Source: Rotaria sordida
Taxonomy: Eukaryota > Rotifera > Eurotatoria > Philodinida > Philodinidae
DNA: 64,000 nt
Assembly: GCA_905250125.1 (NCBI GenBank)
Contig: CAJNOL010000044.1
Coordinates: forward strand, 248,001 to 312,000
Direction of reading: 5' to 3'
Of the stretch, positions 1 to 12,896 are shown piece by piece. The notes below the pieces were generated by a model that was given only the letters and a program-made list of their open reading frames with translations, made no database searches and was not told where the DNA came from. Numbering within the stretch: the first letter of the stretch is position 1; each line of letters starts with the position of its first letter. The position numbers and the translations under genes are program-made.

Positions 1-330
1 TTTTTTGGGTACATATTTCAACTGAATATCCTTTTCACAAGGGAAAGACAATGTGCAAATTATAAATCGAGTATATGCGGACCGGTGAAGGGCTGATTAG
101 TGCTTGCGACCTTGATTTATTGTCGCACGTCTACGTCCAAACTATCAACTCAAAATCATGAAGGATATTAGTACTTCATTGGGAGCAACTACTTTTTGGC
201 CAGGACTGTATAGTGAGAGTCAAAGTATGCAAAAAAACTTCATTCTAATTTTGGACATTTTTATTTTCGACTAAAATAGCAAAAATCCAACAAGATATTT
301 TAACAAAATGAAAATATTTTTTGTTTTTAG
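1..330. other. Intronic or upstream sequence of NCAPD2
   Basis: No exon could be recognised here. A splice acceptor (tttttag) sits at 329-330 immediately before the first NCAPD2 exon in the window. The stretch 60-230 is richer in GC than its surroundings and may be an old insertion, but I cannot name it. Confidence 0.4.
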
Positions 331-3300
331 TCATACAAGATGAAATGCAATCAATTAGTTCTCATCAACAAATTAATGCTGATGATATTTATCGTCAAAT
401 GATACTTTTTTCATTAGATCTTCTTTGTCGATATTTACTTGTGCTTGAGCATTTAATTAGTGATAATGATCAACAACAACATATTGGAACTCCAAATAAT
501 AAAAAACAAAAACGATCGTTTCAAATTTGTCATATGGATTGGTATATTAATGAACGTGATGAAATACTTTATTTATTCACAAATTTTATTAAACTTGATC
601 TTCGTCAATTTTGGCATGAAACTGAACGATTAGAAGATCAACAAATTGGAAAGTAAGACAATTATTTATTTATTTTTCTCTTTCTTTTTTAATAATGTTT
701 GTTAATAAATATTTTAGTACAATTGTGGATGTATGTTTAACAATGATTCGAAATAATCAATTTTCATCACGAGCAAGAACAGTGAAAGATTATTTATCAT
801 TTATATTGGCATTAACTATTGGACTGTTTCGTATTGAAGAAGGTAAATGAAGAAGTAGATCATTGATTGTAATGTTTATTCTTTACGATTGAGGAAGATT
901 GTAGACATCGTTCATGTAAAGACTCTCTTACTTTGAGATTGTCATGTTTGATTGGCTACGTTGTTCTGTACGTATCTAATAGATGTTATGTTCGAACCTC
1001 GGTACTATAAGCTGTGACATGGTCTTGGACAAGTCGTTAATAACTGTTTGTCGTGGATCATCCATCCGATAGTATGCTGGCTAAGTTGTGATATATACCC
1101 GCTCTCGTAGTCAGTGCAAATGGAAAGTGCAAGAATTCTGCATCAGACCAGTCTTCTATCCAGAGGTACAGCGAATCATAGTTGTAGGGAAGATACAGAG
1201 CTAATGAATCTGCCACTAGGTAGCACTCTATACAGTAAGGTAGCCGAAAGGCAAGCGTATTCTTCCTTTTCTTCTTGATTGAAAATATTTTATTTCAATT
1301 AAAGCTTTCGACCAATGAAACTGACCTTCTTTGGAAAATTGAACATGTAGGGTAAGATGAACAAACACTAGGATGATTAATATAACTATCATATCTACTA
1401 TTTCTTTTTTCTTTCTTTATATTGTAATACTGTTACGAACATAGAGAAAGGAAAAAGTAAATCTGAAAGTGTATTAATCATCTTTACATTTGTTTATCTT
1501 ATTCTGAGTGTCCAATTTTCTGAAAAAGATCAATTTCATTGATCTTAATCGTGAGGTAAAATAAAATATGTTCAACCAAGAAGAAAAGGAAGAGACTCTT
1601 TATAGGATCAATATAGTATTTATTGTACACTTTTTTTTTTAAAAGAACAAAAAAGCTCATCATTTATCATCGACTAGAGACTAAAATAAAATAGAATGAT
1701 TTATAGATCTCGAGAAAATTTGGTATGCAAATTACGGCCCATGTCGATATTCAGAAACAACATAGAAGAATATTTGTTTGAATGATGATCCAATTGTGAT
1801 AGCTATGAATGAAAAGTGAAGCCCTCACCGCAATAGAAGACATTCTTGGAGGAATAATGCGCCGAACGTAATAGAAAACTAAGGGTCTTCTATTGTGTGG
1901 AAAGGTTTAGGCTATCTCATTGTGTTTAACTAGAATTCGTTCTTTTCAAATACACGAATATCAGAGAAATTGTTTAAAAACAAAAATTGTTAATTTACCG
2001 TTTTTTAAAAAATAATAGCGATTAAGATAAAATTCTGTGAGTTTGATTCTCGAGTAATTAGAGGCGGATCTAGGAGTACAAGGATCTGGTGATTGAGACT
2101 TTTCGCGAATAGAAGTAATAAAGAAATCTTTTCGAGAATCTGTCTAATAAATGTTTGCAGAAATGAATTAAAATGCTCAAATCGAGAAAATCGCTAACAT
2201 AATGTCGATCGCATTTGTTCAAGTGCAATTTTGATACTCAGTAAAACTATTTGATGAACAACGTCTATTAGTTCAAAAGGACATTAGTCACTTATCTGAT
2301 AAATGGATGATGACTTCAAAAATAAACAAAAATTTGAAGTATTCAAAATCAAATAACACGATAGCTTCAACTTGAAAAAGAAGGATTTAAGCATTTGTCT
2401 TGAGAGTTTGTATATATTTTTTTTTTATAGAAAGATCTGGTTGTTCTAATAAATATTGTACGATAAACTTTAAAAATGTAATGATGAAATGTAAAACTTT
2501 TTTATTTTTAAGATAGTTTTGTTTAATATTATCGATTCAACTGTCTTTTCAGGCAAAAAATATGTCCCCATATAAATAAATTTTTCAAAAAAGAAGTAAG
2601 TTCAAAGGATAACATGATAAGTAAAAAAAGATTTAATGGATTAGCTATGGTGTATATTAATCGATATTTAGATATAAAATTAATTTTACTCTTGATGAAT
2701 TTTCTAAATCTAATCATCGTCTGAATCTTTGGCTTTGATTGCTCATTGCTTTATTTAGATAAAAGCTATTTGTTCATGAATTTTGTAGATTTTTAGTATA
2801 AAATTAGTATGGAGAATCATATATAAACGAGCGCACCACTTGATTGGCTTCTAAAAAAATTCTCGTTACTTTAGAGAGTACCATTTAGAAATCGTCCTCT
2901 AATTAGGATAGAATTCCCCTATCCATTACTGAGAAAAATTTATTATTATTAAACAGTATCATACACATGAGATATATTTAAATATATTTTTCAACTATGA
3001 AATGATGATTTTATGCCCTAGATTCAAGTATGAAAATAATTCAAATGTTACAAATCCAAGAACATACAGCAACAATTTATTCAGCTGCTATTATATGTCA
3101 TGTAAAACACTTTCGAACAGACACTTTATTAGAAAGAATTATCAAGTAAGACAAATTTTAATCAATAATAAAAAAAAAAAAAGAAAATCTTTATTATCAG
3201 TGATATGTGTCATATATGTCTATCGCCTTCGATTATTCAATCATCTGCATCAAATCATTCATGTCGTTCAAATACTTCTCTATCAAACACTCAAAACGAA

Positions 3301-6300
3301 ACAAATAGTACTCGTACAATGGCAAAATTACTTGATGAATTATCAATTCATATATCTGATCATTTAATAAATTATATTAATCGTTTACTTGATTTATTCG
3401 ATAGTGATTGTTTACAAATGCGTAATTGTTTATTAAATGTATGTGTAAATATAATTCGTTATTGTTCATCATTATCTCAATATAAAGAATTACGTGGTGA
3501 ATTATTTTTTTTAATAATTGATCAATATTTTCTTGATTGTAATGTTCATGTACGATCACATGCTATTGGATTATGTATGAATTTAGTTGAATCAAAATTA
3601 ATTCCAATTAAATTTTATTGTCATTTAACACAAGCAACTTTGGAAAGAATGAATGATACATCATGTATTGTAAGAAAACATGCTATACAACTAGCAATAA
3701 AATTACTTAAATTTAATCCATACACAGATCGGGTAAAGATTTTTGTTTAGTAGAAGTTTTTTATGAAACACGATCTAAAATGAGTGTTGAAATATAGGAG
3801 CAAAAATTTGGAGCCCTCCATTACAGTGGACAGGAAAAGGGAGAGGGGCAAGAAGCAATCCCTACGATTACTGTAACTAATAACTTAGTATTTTATGTGA
3901 TTATGCTTCGCACTTGATGCTGATTATCTGTGCCTATCTAACCTCTTTTACTGATAATAATTCCGAGAGAATAGACTTTTTCAATACGCATTGAATAAAC
4001 ATTGTCTCGATCCAGAAATGATTTAGCATTTGGAGAGGTTCCCTTGTAAATTATCAACGTTTCTCGATAAGAACTCCAAAGTTGAAAAGTATCTATGGAG
4101 TATATTTATAACCAAACAATCGATGTAGAAGTTTTAAAATGTATATATTTCAGTTTGTATTCTCTATTGAAAACTTAATCGATCTGAAAGTTAAATAATT
4201 ATTATATAAGTTATTCTGAATGCGTCTACATCGAAGGTTATATTTGAGACGCCGTATCTCAATAATGACTTTGTTCTGCACCTTTGCGTATTCGCCAAAG
4301 TGAGTTAATGACATGCACTATTCGATAGTAAATCGAAATTCACATAAAAGTTCCGGGAAAACTCAGCGAAATTATTGTATTATTCACCAGCTATTATTTT
4401 TTGAGTGTATTACGAGTAGTTTTTTAGTTCTATTGGGGCAGAAGAAATTTTAGAAAGTGAGAAATACCTATAATATATAGTAAACATATAACGCTAAATA
4501 ACAGTATAATATCTAATGAATAGAATTAGAATTTCAATTTGAAATGTACATTTTACTTGTAATAACTGTTGCTAGGCGACTAGTCTCTTGCAATCAAAAT
4601 CCAAAGTGCAGTTAAATTCAGATACATAGCATCTCTGTCACAGGCGTTATTGATATCCAATCAAATATCATATATCAATAACGTGTCGTTCTAATATATG
4701 AACCACTTCCTTATTGTATTCCTAACAGCAACTACATCGTGTTTCACATTTTAATTCCGCAGAAATTGCACTAACAACTGGCTTTTCTTTCATATTATTA
4801 TTGTAGTTTCTTCCAATTGGTGTGATGCTTGATGAATATAATGCTGAAATGAATAAATTAATTCGATTACAAAAATTATTAGGACAAACATTAAAAATAG
4901 AGAATGTTTCAAATAATGTAAATAAAATAAATGAGAGAGAAGAAGAGAATGATCTGGATAATCAACATGTTTTATTTGAACGTATTGTTGAACAACAACA
5001 ACGTGTTTGTTCAATGTATTTAACTGATGAATCATTACCATCATTTGAACAATATAATGCTGAAATGAGTATATTAATACAATTACAAAGTAAACTTAAT
5101 AATTGTTTATCGACAAATTCTGATATTGAAATAAATGATGATGAAGAACCAAGTGAAAAAGCAACAAGATTATTTGATAATATGGTTAAACAATCAAAAC
5201 TTGTGTAAGAAAGAAAACGATAATAAATTATTATATTTTTTATTATTATCTTGATTTATTATTCTAGATCTTATTTACATAATGCAACTGATTTTTGTAA
5301 TCATCTTCGAAGATTTCTTTTTAAAGATGCTTTTTATTTACTTAGTTCAAAAGTTACAAGTGATGTTCTTGAAATAATTGATTTTCTTGTTTTGGTATGA
5401 TGTAAAAATAAAATATTTTTTTCTTAAATATTTTCTCTTTTTATTAGTGGTCAACATTTGAATGTGAATCAGCTATATATAAAAAACTTGAACAACATAT
5501 GTTTTCATTAATTTGGTCAAATGATAAGAATATTTCAAATGCTGTTCTTAATGCATTTAAAAGAATATGTTTAAAAATTGATGAAGATAATAAAGATGAC
5601 AAGTAAGAAAAATAATTGAATATTAGTATAGTAGTTCAAATTGATTTGAAGAAAAATTAGATTTATCAATACTTTTTAAAAATTAAATTTTTTCTATCAT
5701 CATTTTCAAATTGATTGATATATTGGTAAAATTTGATTTATAATTATTTTAACTTTTTTTTTTTTCCTATAGAATATCATCAAAACAAATTATTGAAAAA
5801 TTACTTGATCAAATCGATTTAAATTTAACATTAACATTTGAACATATACTTAAACAACTTCTTAGTGAATCTACATCAATAACAGCAAATATATTTCATT
5901 TTATTGAAGTTCTTCTTGATTATTATTTGGAATTAACAATACATAATTCAAAAAAAATATTTATCTGATGATTTTTTAAAACAAATTCGTCAACGTCAAT
6001 CATCATTTTTACAATTAATATCATTTGTTATTCCATATGATAAAAAACATCGTTTATCATCACATTTCAATACAATTATTCAAAATCTTCTACGTAAAAT
6101 TGATACAGAAAATCTTGATTATATTCGTTATCAAATGCAAATTATTTCAAATTTATTAATAACAAAAACTTCATATAATATTCCAAATGAATTTTATGAT
6201 TTAATTATTAAAAAATTACTTGATTCTAATATACAATCTAATCAACATTCATGGATTAATTGTATGAAACAAATAATAACAATTTTATTTCTTAGAGAAC

Positions 6301-9300
6301 CTATTCAAATATCAGCAAATGATTTAATAATGAAATTTCTTCATTCATTAGCTGATCAAATTCAATGGCCATTGTATAATATTGATTATCAATCAAAATT
6401 AAATGATACATCATGGAAAATAATATTCATTCGAATGTTAGCATTAATAAATACTTTATTAACTCAACGAATACAAAAACACGAATGTAATAATTTATCA
6501 TCAATAAAAAAAATTCATAAACAAAAAAATACTTTTATTACAAATGATGATGATGATAATGAAACTAATAATGAAAATTCTTTTATATCATCATCATCAT
6601 CAGCAGCAGCAGCAGCATCACCAATAACATCAACAGTATCACGACAATTATTTGATAACGAAGATGAAGATACAATAGATAGTCCAGAAGATCATCTTAC
6701 ATTTATTCAACCACAACAGTCGGATCTTAGCCATCTTGAAAATGAATTACTTCAATTAAATTCGTTTTTTTATTCAATTGAAAAATGGATTGAAACAGTA
6801 AGAATAATAATTTCAAATCTAGTTTTTTCTGTTTAAATACAGTATTATGTTTTCTTTTGCTTTGTTAATTCAGAAGCGATGAAAAATAGATCTTTGATTT
6901 CTTTGTTAAATTTTATCAAAAATGACAACAATGGAGTCCCGTAGAGGTTATATCAGTTTCTTTTTTGGGCATTTTCTGTTTAGAAAAATCGAAAAATATT
7001 TCGAAAGAGATGGACGATCGTCCTCAGCGTCCTCCTCTAAAACCTGTTGGATCGGGTCTGGATCCGAAAATAATGCACCCCACAGGTTCTAGTCGTCTAA
7101 AAAACGTATCGGAGGCGTTAGTCATCGAATACAAAAAATCGGACAAAACTGTCTCGTATCTTCAGAGCGACTATCCAATTCCGGGTGGAAGATTCCATCG
7201 AGAGTATTAAAGTACGATTCGACTGCGTCCGGATCCGAAAATTTTGGACTCGACGGATTCTACTCCCCCCTCCCTATCTAAATTCGTCACTGAACATTTT
7301 GGTCTGTCCAACTAAAAAGAACTGTGATTGGCAAAAGTTGACCAGAAGATTTGTCGAATACTAATCGATCGAATTTATTCATTCGAAATCTTTTTTTTAA
7401 TATTTTCATTTACTGTACATTGATAATTGGCATGTGTTTTGAATAATGACAAAAATAAATAGTAGTCATCAACCCATTTACAAAAAAATAGAAATAATAG
7501 TAGTGTTATCGAACGTTGAGTTACAGTTTGACATCAGTGGATCACTTTTTTTTGTTGTCAAAGCTGTAAAAACTATGCTTTTTGATTGAGTTTAAAAACA
7601 AGGTAGTTCAGGGCGTTACCATAATATTTCAATGATATTTCCTTCCAGGAACAAACTTCCAAAAGAACAAATTTCACTATCGTGAGTTCTGTTGTCTTTG
7701 CTACAAACGTAAATGAAACTATTTTATTCAGACTGAAAAAAATTTCCAGGAATGTGAGTTTTTTTAAATATCCTCGGTGAACGGAATCCTTTTAGATGTG
7801 TGCGTTACGACGATTTTTTATTCTTAAAAAGTCATCAAAGTTCAACTAAATGAAATGAAAATTTTAGTTAAACTAGAATGTTCATATATCTTAGTGCAAT
7901 GTAAGTTTCAGTTCTTTGTGTTACGTCAAGTTATGACTGTCTGAAAATCAAAAATCAGTGACTTGTAAAATGTCTATTCATTATAGAATATCCTGTTAAG
8001 AAAAAAAGCAATTTAAGAATTCTATTTACTTTTTTCGTTCTAGTTCATTTATGAGGATCATTCATTATATGATGAAAATCTTGTTTTAACAAGCATTCTA
8101 ACTTGTACTCGTATGATGTATGTTTCAACAATTCTATGTTCAAAATATGTCGATCGAATCTTTGAACTTTCTAAAATATGTACATATTCATCTGTACGTT
8201 CTGCTTTAATTGTTTCTCTTGGTGATCTTCTTCTTCGGTAAGTTAATATCTTATTGAATTTTTTATAATAATTTTAATTATAGACATCCAAATATACTTG
8301 AACCATTTACACCACAATTTTATGCACAAATTCATGATAAAGATTTAAATGTTGGTGAAACAGCATTATGTACTATTGCAATACTTATTTTACGAGAAAT
8401 GATTAAAGTATAAAAAAAAAAATTTTTTTGAAGAAAAATCTTTGATTGAAATTTAATTTAATTAGGTACGTGGTTATATTAGTGAAATAGCATTATGCTT
8501 ATTTCATTCTCATACACCAATATCAAGTATAGCTCAACATTTTTTTGATGAATTATCTTTACGTCAACGTGGTATGGCTTTATTTAATGTTTTACCTGAT
8601 ATTATATCACGTTTATCAATGAATAATATATGTACACTTGATTTATTTCATCAAATTATTTCCTATCTTTTTTCATTTATAAAAAATGATCGTCATTGTG
8701 AAATATTGGTTAAACGTCTTTGTAGACAATTTAAACAAGCAAGGTAACCAAAAAAAAAAATAAATACATATATAAAATTTCATCTATTGAATTTATTTTA
8801 GTGGTGATGATCGAAAACGTGCAAATATTGCATTTTGTCTTAGTAAACTTAATATAAAAACATTAGCATCATATCGTATATTAAAAGAAAATTTTCCACA
8901 TATTATGGAAAAAAATGAACAAAATGAAGATGATTATGATAAAGAAGAACATTTAGCATGGAAAAAATATCTTATGGTATGTATTTATATTTCGAATAGA
9001 TCTTTTTTGTAAAACACGATTTAAAAGAATTCTTGAAGTATAGAGGGTAGAAATTTGCACACACACACACACCCGCCTCGCCGCAAAGATTCTAACATAT
9101 GGAATCTACAGATCATCACTGACATTCCTTGCAAAATCTATCCAGTAATCTCAATTTTGATCGAAAATAGAAATTGCGAAGGGTAAAAATATTGACAGAG
9201 ACTTCAGCGTATTTTTTTTATTGAGTATATAAAAAGATGAGCAGTTTAAATTGAATTAAATTTATTTAATAGAAAAAGCACGGATGAAAAATCAATAATA

Positions 9301-9806
9301 AAGTTCTTGATAAATGAAGGCGTAGATTAGAACTTGCCGGGTTCACAAACTTCAAACGAGGTCCGAGACCGATTCGACCGGCTCTAGTATGAAAGTGCGT
9401 GCAGTTCTCTTAATCCACATCCAGAAAATCGTCTGTTTTTTCATGACAGACGTTGTTGATATACGATGAAAAATCGTATATCTATAATGTCTCGTTCTAG
9501 TATATTAACTACTTCCTCACTGCATTTCTTCAAAAGTTAAGTAAAAGAATAGTGAAGAAATGTGTCCTGAAATAGATCGAGTAAAACAATCTCCCTATGA
9601 TTAGCAATAGTAGCTATATAGTGTTTCATATTGTAATCCTGCAAGAATTGTGCCGATAGCCTTTTTTTCTGGGAAAGAAAATGTTTCTTGGTTTTTAGCC
9701 TGTTCTTAATGATATTGAACGACGTTTAAAACCAACAGAACTGAATTCATCAAAATCTTTATCATCTTCAACAACACCGAAACGAAAAGTTAGTCGCTTA
9801 TCTTAA
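331..9806 (+). CDS. NCAPD2: Condensin complex subunit 1 (CAP-D2), 3' part of gene
   Basis: HEAT-repeat regulatory subunit of condensin I, which compacts mitotic chromosomes. I read exons at 331-652, 718-842, 3022-3145, 3201-3732, 4807-5204, 5268-5394, 5448-5602, 5773-6797, 8044-8237, 8284-8407, 8466-8743, 8802-8976 and 9699-9806. All have GT..AG introns and matching phases. The Cnd1 domain is clear in the 8044-8743 exons: VRSALIVSLGDLLLRHPN, then EPFTPQFYAQIHD, then LPDIISRLS. An earlier HEAT block reads NVHVRSHAIGLCMNLVE (exon 3201-3732). The basic tail ends TPKRKVSRLS, like the phosphorylated C-termini of this family. The 5' end lies left of the window, because exon 331 opens in mid-frame after an acceptor. 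One oddity: inside exon 5773-6797 the frame shifts at an A-run near 5951, leaving a stop in the upstream frame. This is either a sequence error or a broken allele. Family assignment is firm. Confidence 0.9.
940..1256 (+). mobile_element. tRNA-derived SINE-like element in NCAPD2 intron
   Basis: A GC-richer block inside the 2.2-kb intron 843-3021. It has a Pol III box-B-like GTTCGAACC at about 991-999 and a plausible box A (TGGCTACGTTG) about 40 bp upstream. Downstream is CTTGGACAAGTCGTTA at about 1023, which resembles the conserved CTTGGGCAAG core of V/Deu-type SINEs. No poly-A or target duplication was resolved. The call is an inference from box spacing and core similarity. Confidence 0.45.
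1256..1601. mobile_element. Foldback (long inverted repeat) element in NCAPD2 intron
   Basis: The two halves are imperfect reverse complements. TCTTCCTTTTCTTCTTG at about 1261 pairs with CAAGAAGAAAAGGAAGAG near 1577-1594. The pairing continues inward through gattaata blocks to a centre near 1420. There is no coding potential. The structure fits a MITE or foldback DNA element. It directly abuts the SINE-like block. Confidence 0.65.
1602..3021. other. Remainder of long NCAPD2 intron
   Basis: About 1.4 kb of AT-rich intronic sequence. I see no further exon, RNA gene or clear transposon. The intron acceptor is at 3020-3021. Confidence 0.5.
3755..4760. mobile_element. TIR-bearing insertion in NCAPD2 intron, copy A
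   Basis: The intron 3733-4806 starts with ATGAAACACGATCTA (about 3761) and near its end has the reverse complement ACATCGTGTTTCAC (about 4735), a ~14-bp terminal inverted repeat. The 3' part (4640-4780) aligns by eye with 9455-9665 in a second NCAPD2 intron. Shared features are the gatatNNNatca stem, the gtNtcgttctaNtatat motif and the aattgNNc...ggctttt end. It is non-coding and probably a non-autonomous DNA element; superfamily not determined. Confidence 0.5.
6798..8043. other. Long NCAPD2 intron with small GC-rich repeats
   Basis: 1.25-kb intron. Between 7040 and 7280 two copies of a short motif around GGATCCGAAAAT (about 7070 and 7230) lie within a locally GC-rich block that is open in one frame. 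I do not consider it coding: it shows no family resemblance and a normal splice donor/acceptor pair brackets it. Confidence 0.5.
9004..9665. mobile_element. TIR-bearing insertion in NCAPD2 intron, copy B
   Basis: Second member of the family seen at 3755-4760. It has a related left end (GTAAAACACGATTTAAA, about 9009) and a right end with tatagTGTTTCATATT (about 9625). A short CA microsatellite lies at 9058-9073. The 3' third matches copy A by eye, and the middle is divergent or shortened. Confidence 0.5.
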
Positions 9807-10036
9807 ATCTCCAGATTATCTAAGTATTTCTAATAGAATCTCTTGTAAAAAAAGAAAACATTTCTTTTTTTTTGTTTTTATATTGTATATATTAGAACAT
9901 ATTTTTGTGTTGTTTCTTGTTTTTTTTTCTCATTAAAAAAAAAAATGAATTGTTCTTATTATTTGAAACAATGATAAATAAAATTGCTACAAAAAAAAAA
10001 AAAAACCTAATTTATAAAAAAATTTTCTTCGTTAAT

Positions 10037-11721
10037 TTATTCAAGTCCTGTTTCAGTACCACATACGACAACTTCAATACCTAATGCTTGAAAACAAGCT
10101 GCTTTAGCTGCCAATGCTTTTTGTGCATCTTGAGCAGTAGGTGCATATGCAACTTGAATGTGATTAGCTTTATGTTTTGCCATTAATTGATCTCGACTAA
10201 CACCAAGCAATTGTGCATTCATAATAGGCCATTGTGGTGTTGTATCACGCCAACGTCGTTCATTTTCTTCTTTTGGTAATTCAACAACATGTGCTCGTCC
10301 AATATCAGCTTTTAATCGATTATCTTCTGTATATATACGACTCCAAACAACTTCACCAGGTTTTGAAATACCACGAATTGTACCACCACCTTTATGAAAG
10401 TACATTGGTGGTTGACGTAAACTAACAGCACCTTTATAACCATCAGTTAAATGTTCCGGTGGAACAGCACCTGATATTTCAAAAACCCATGTAAATACAC
10501 CATTATAATCTTCACCATAACGTACATCATGTAATGTTGATTCAGGTGAATAACCTAATTGTTTCCAAATACGATTTGTAATAAATGCATCAACACCAGC
10601 ACATTCATCAACTTCATTAAAATGTGGTACAGCAGCATTTTCAAAAAGTACATGTTGATTTGTACGATCTTTAACAGGTGGTCGATCAACATTATTTAAT
10701 AAACCTTCAGCTAAATCGGATGCTGGTACTAAATCTTTTAAACCTTGTTGATATTGAATACCAATTAAATCACAACCAAAATCATTTGCTAAACGTACAG
10801 CAGCAATATACATTTTACATTGCCAAAGAATTTGTTCTTCAGTTAAATCCGTTAAATCATTTGGTTGTTCTTTTAAATCAAATTTCATGCCTTTATTTTT
10901 AAGCCAATCATAAACAGCACGAGCTTCATCATCTTTTGTTTGTTGCATTTCAAAAAATAGTGCTGATTGACTAAGACGTTCTTTAAAAATGCCTAATTTA
11001 TGAAGAAGTTCATCGGGTATTATTGCATTATACATTCCCATACAACCCTAAATAAAATAAATAATTCAAAAATAAAAATTCAAAAATTTCTAATAAAATC
11101 TAATATTCATACTTCATCAAATACGCCCATAATAGCTTTATGTTTTAAAATATTTTCGGCTACTTTTTTGCCAATTTTTTCTAAATCATCTGGTATTTTT
11201 TTACATCCTTTTAATGGTCGTGCATGTGATAGATCATGTTGAATAGTTTCTGTTTCAAGCCATTCTTTAAGTTTATTTAAAAAGAATTTATCTGTAAAAT
11301 CAACTGACCATAATGTACTATATTTAACACCAGCTTTTGTTAATGAACCATTTAAATTAAGCATACCAACAAGACCTGGCCATTGTCCACACCAATTAGC
11401 TACAGTTAATATTGGACCTTTATGTGTTGTCAAACCAGCTAAAACATGATGAGAATATTGCCAAACAGCTTCAGCAACAATTAATGGTACATCATCAGAT
11501 GGTAAATTTGCAAATACATTCATACCCATACGTTGACTATCAATAAAACCATGTTTTTTGCTCTTATCATATTCATGTGCGCGTTTTACTGTATGACCAA
11601 GTGATTGAAGAGCTTTACCTAATGCTTGTTCAAGTTTATCTTGTGCTTCCCAACATGTTTGATTAGCAGCAAGACGAGAATCACCACTGGCAATTAAATA
11701 AATAGGCGATCGTATTGGCAT
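10037..11721 (-). CDS. L-fucose isomerase-like sugar isomerase, bacterial type
   Basis: Two exons, 11113-11721 and 10037-11047, with a 65-nt GT..AG intron. They encode 539 aa, with the start at ATG 11721. The N-terminal part carries [29 protein letters not shown], then [18 protein letters not shown] and [20 protein letters not shown]. The C-terminal exon has [16 protein letters not shown] and [13 protein letters not shown] recognise this as the bacterial fucose isomerase-like family (L-fucose/L-arabinose isomerase fold). The expected activity is aldose-ketose isomerisation of a deoxysugar or pentose in the cytosol; the exact substrate is unknown. It converges with NCAPD2, with only 230 bp between the stops. 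Full length with an intron suggests a domesticated host gene. Bacterial origin is inferred from family distribution as I know it. Confidence 0.75.
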
Positions 11722-12896
11722 TTTAAAAAATGTAAAAACTATTGATCGACGTTTATTATTAACCTAGATTGGTAATGGTAATCGTTTTTTTTGTATATAT
11801 TTCTTGTGTTACAATCGCACACACCTGTGCCTTTCTCCTGTACGTGCCCCTTTATATATATAATCAAAGAGCAAAGACGATAGTACAAAAAAATAAAAAG
11901 AATAGGAGAATAAAAAAAAAACCTTAGCATATTAAAAGATATGGTTAAACAAGATAGATAAGATAAGACAAAACTTTTGTTAAGGTGCATTTAACTATAT
12001 CAAAGCATCGAACAAAAAAGAAATAGAACAAACCTTACTCGATTGTCGTCACGAAAAGAAACAGAATATACTTGAGAATGAAACACATTTGATAATAAAC
12101 ACATGCTATGATAAGCATTCATGTTTAAATTATATATCGAGCCCTAGATATCTGTCAAAACACATTTATCTGCCTTCTGCTCATGATTATTTTAGCTAGA
12201 ATATGATCTTCAAAAAAAATTATTTAATTCTTATAAGAAAATAAATGATCGTAATGTGAAATAAAATCATTATTCAAATGTAATAAATATTACACAATGA
12301 ATTCTAAATTGGTACCAGAAAAATTTCATCATAATTTTATTCGATATTATAATGTTTATTTGAAATAAATATCTATCATGCATCTATAATCATCTTTAAA
12401 ATAAAGAAAATGATTGTTTCACTAGTGACGTGACTAAAGATAGGCCAAGCGATATGTCGCCCTTCCAATGATGATCTTTTCTCCTAATAACAAGAAAAAG
12501 AAAAAGTTAATAATCGTTTCAGTTATACTACCTCAGATGAATTTTTTTTGAAAAATTGTAGGGTACTGCCCCATACTACCAACGATTTCCTTCTTACGCT
12601 ATACTATGTTACACATAAAAAAGAATCAGAGTACGCGTTATACAGCGTCATCTGTTACAAATTAATGACATTTAAGATGTCTCTCAATATAGAATCACAA
12701 TATCCAATCAGCGAAATCAATAAATTAAATTATCAGCTTGTGACATAGAATATTGATTTATCTTGTATTAGTACTGGTACTATCACAAAAGTGATCAAGT
12801 CAGAATTTTAGTTTAACAATAATTTAATCGAAAAACACAATAATTATTTTTTTTCTTTTTATTCAATGCAAATGATAATAATTTGTTATTAAACAA
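11722..12896. other. Intergenic region between two divergent genes
   Basis: About 1.2 kb between the divergently transcribed isomerase-like gene (-) and iRhom gene (+). It should hold both promoters. No specific element was recognised. The open frame at 12548-12748 shows no family resemblance. Confidence 0.5.

Noticed and set aside
6965-7210. 81-codon open frame in a GC-richer NCAPD2 intron segment
   Set aside because: It lies inside a well-defined intron between two firmly assigned exons, has local repeats and resembles no family.
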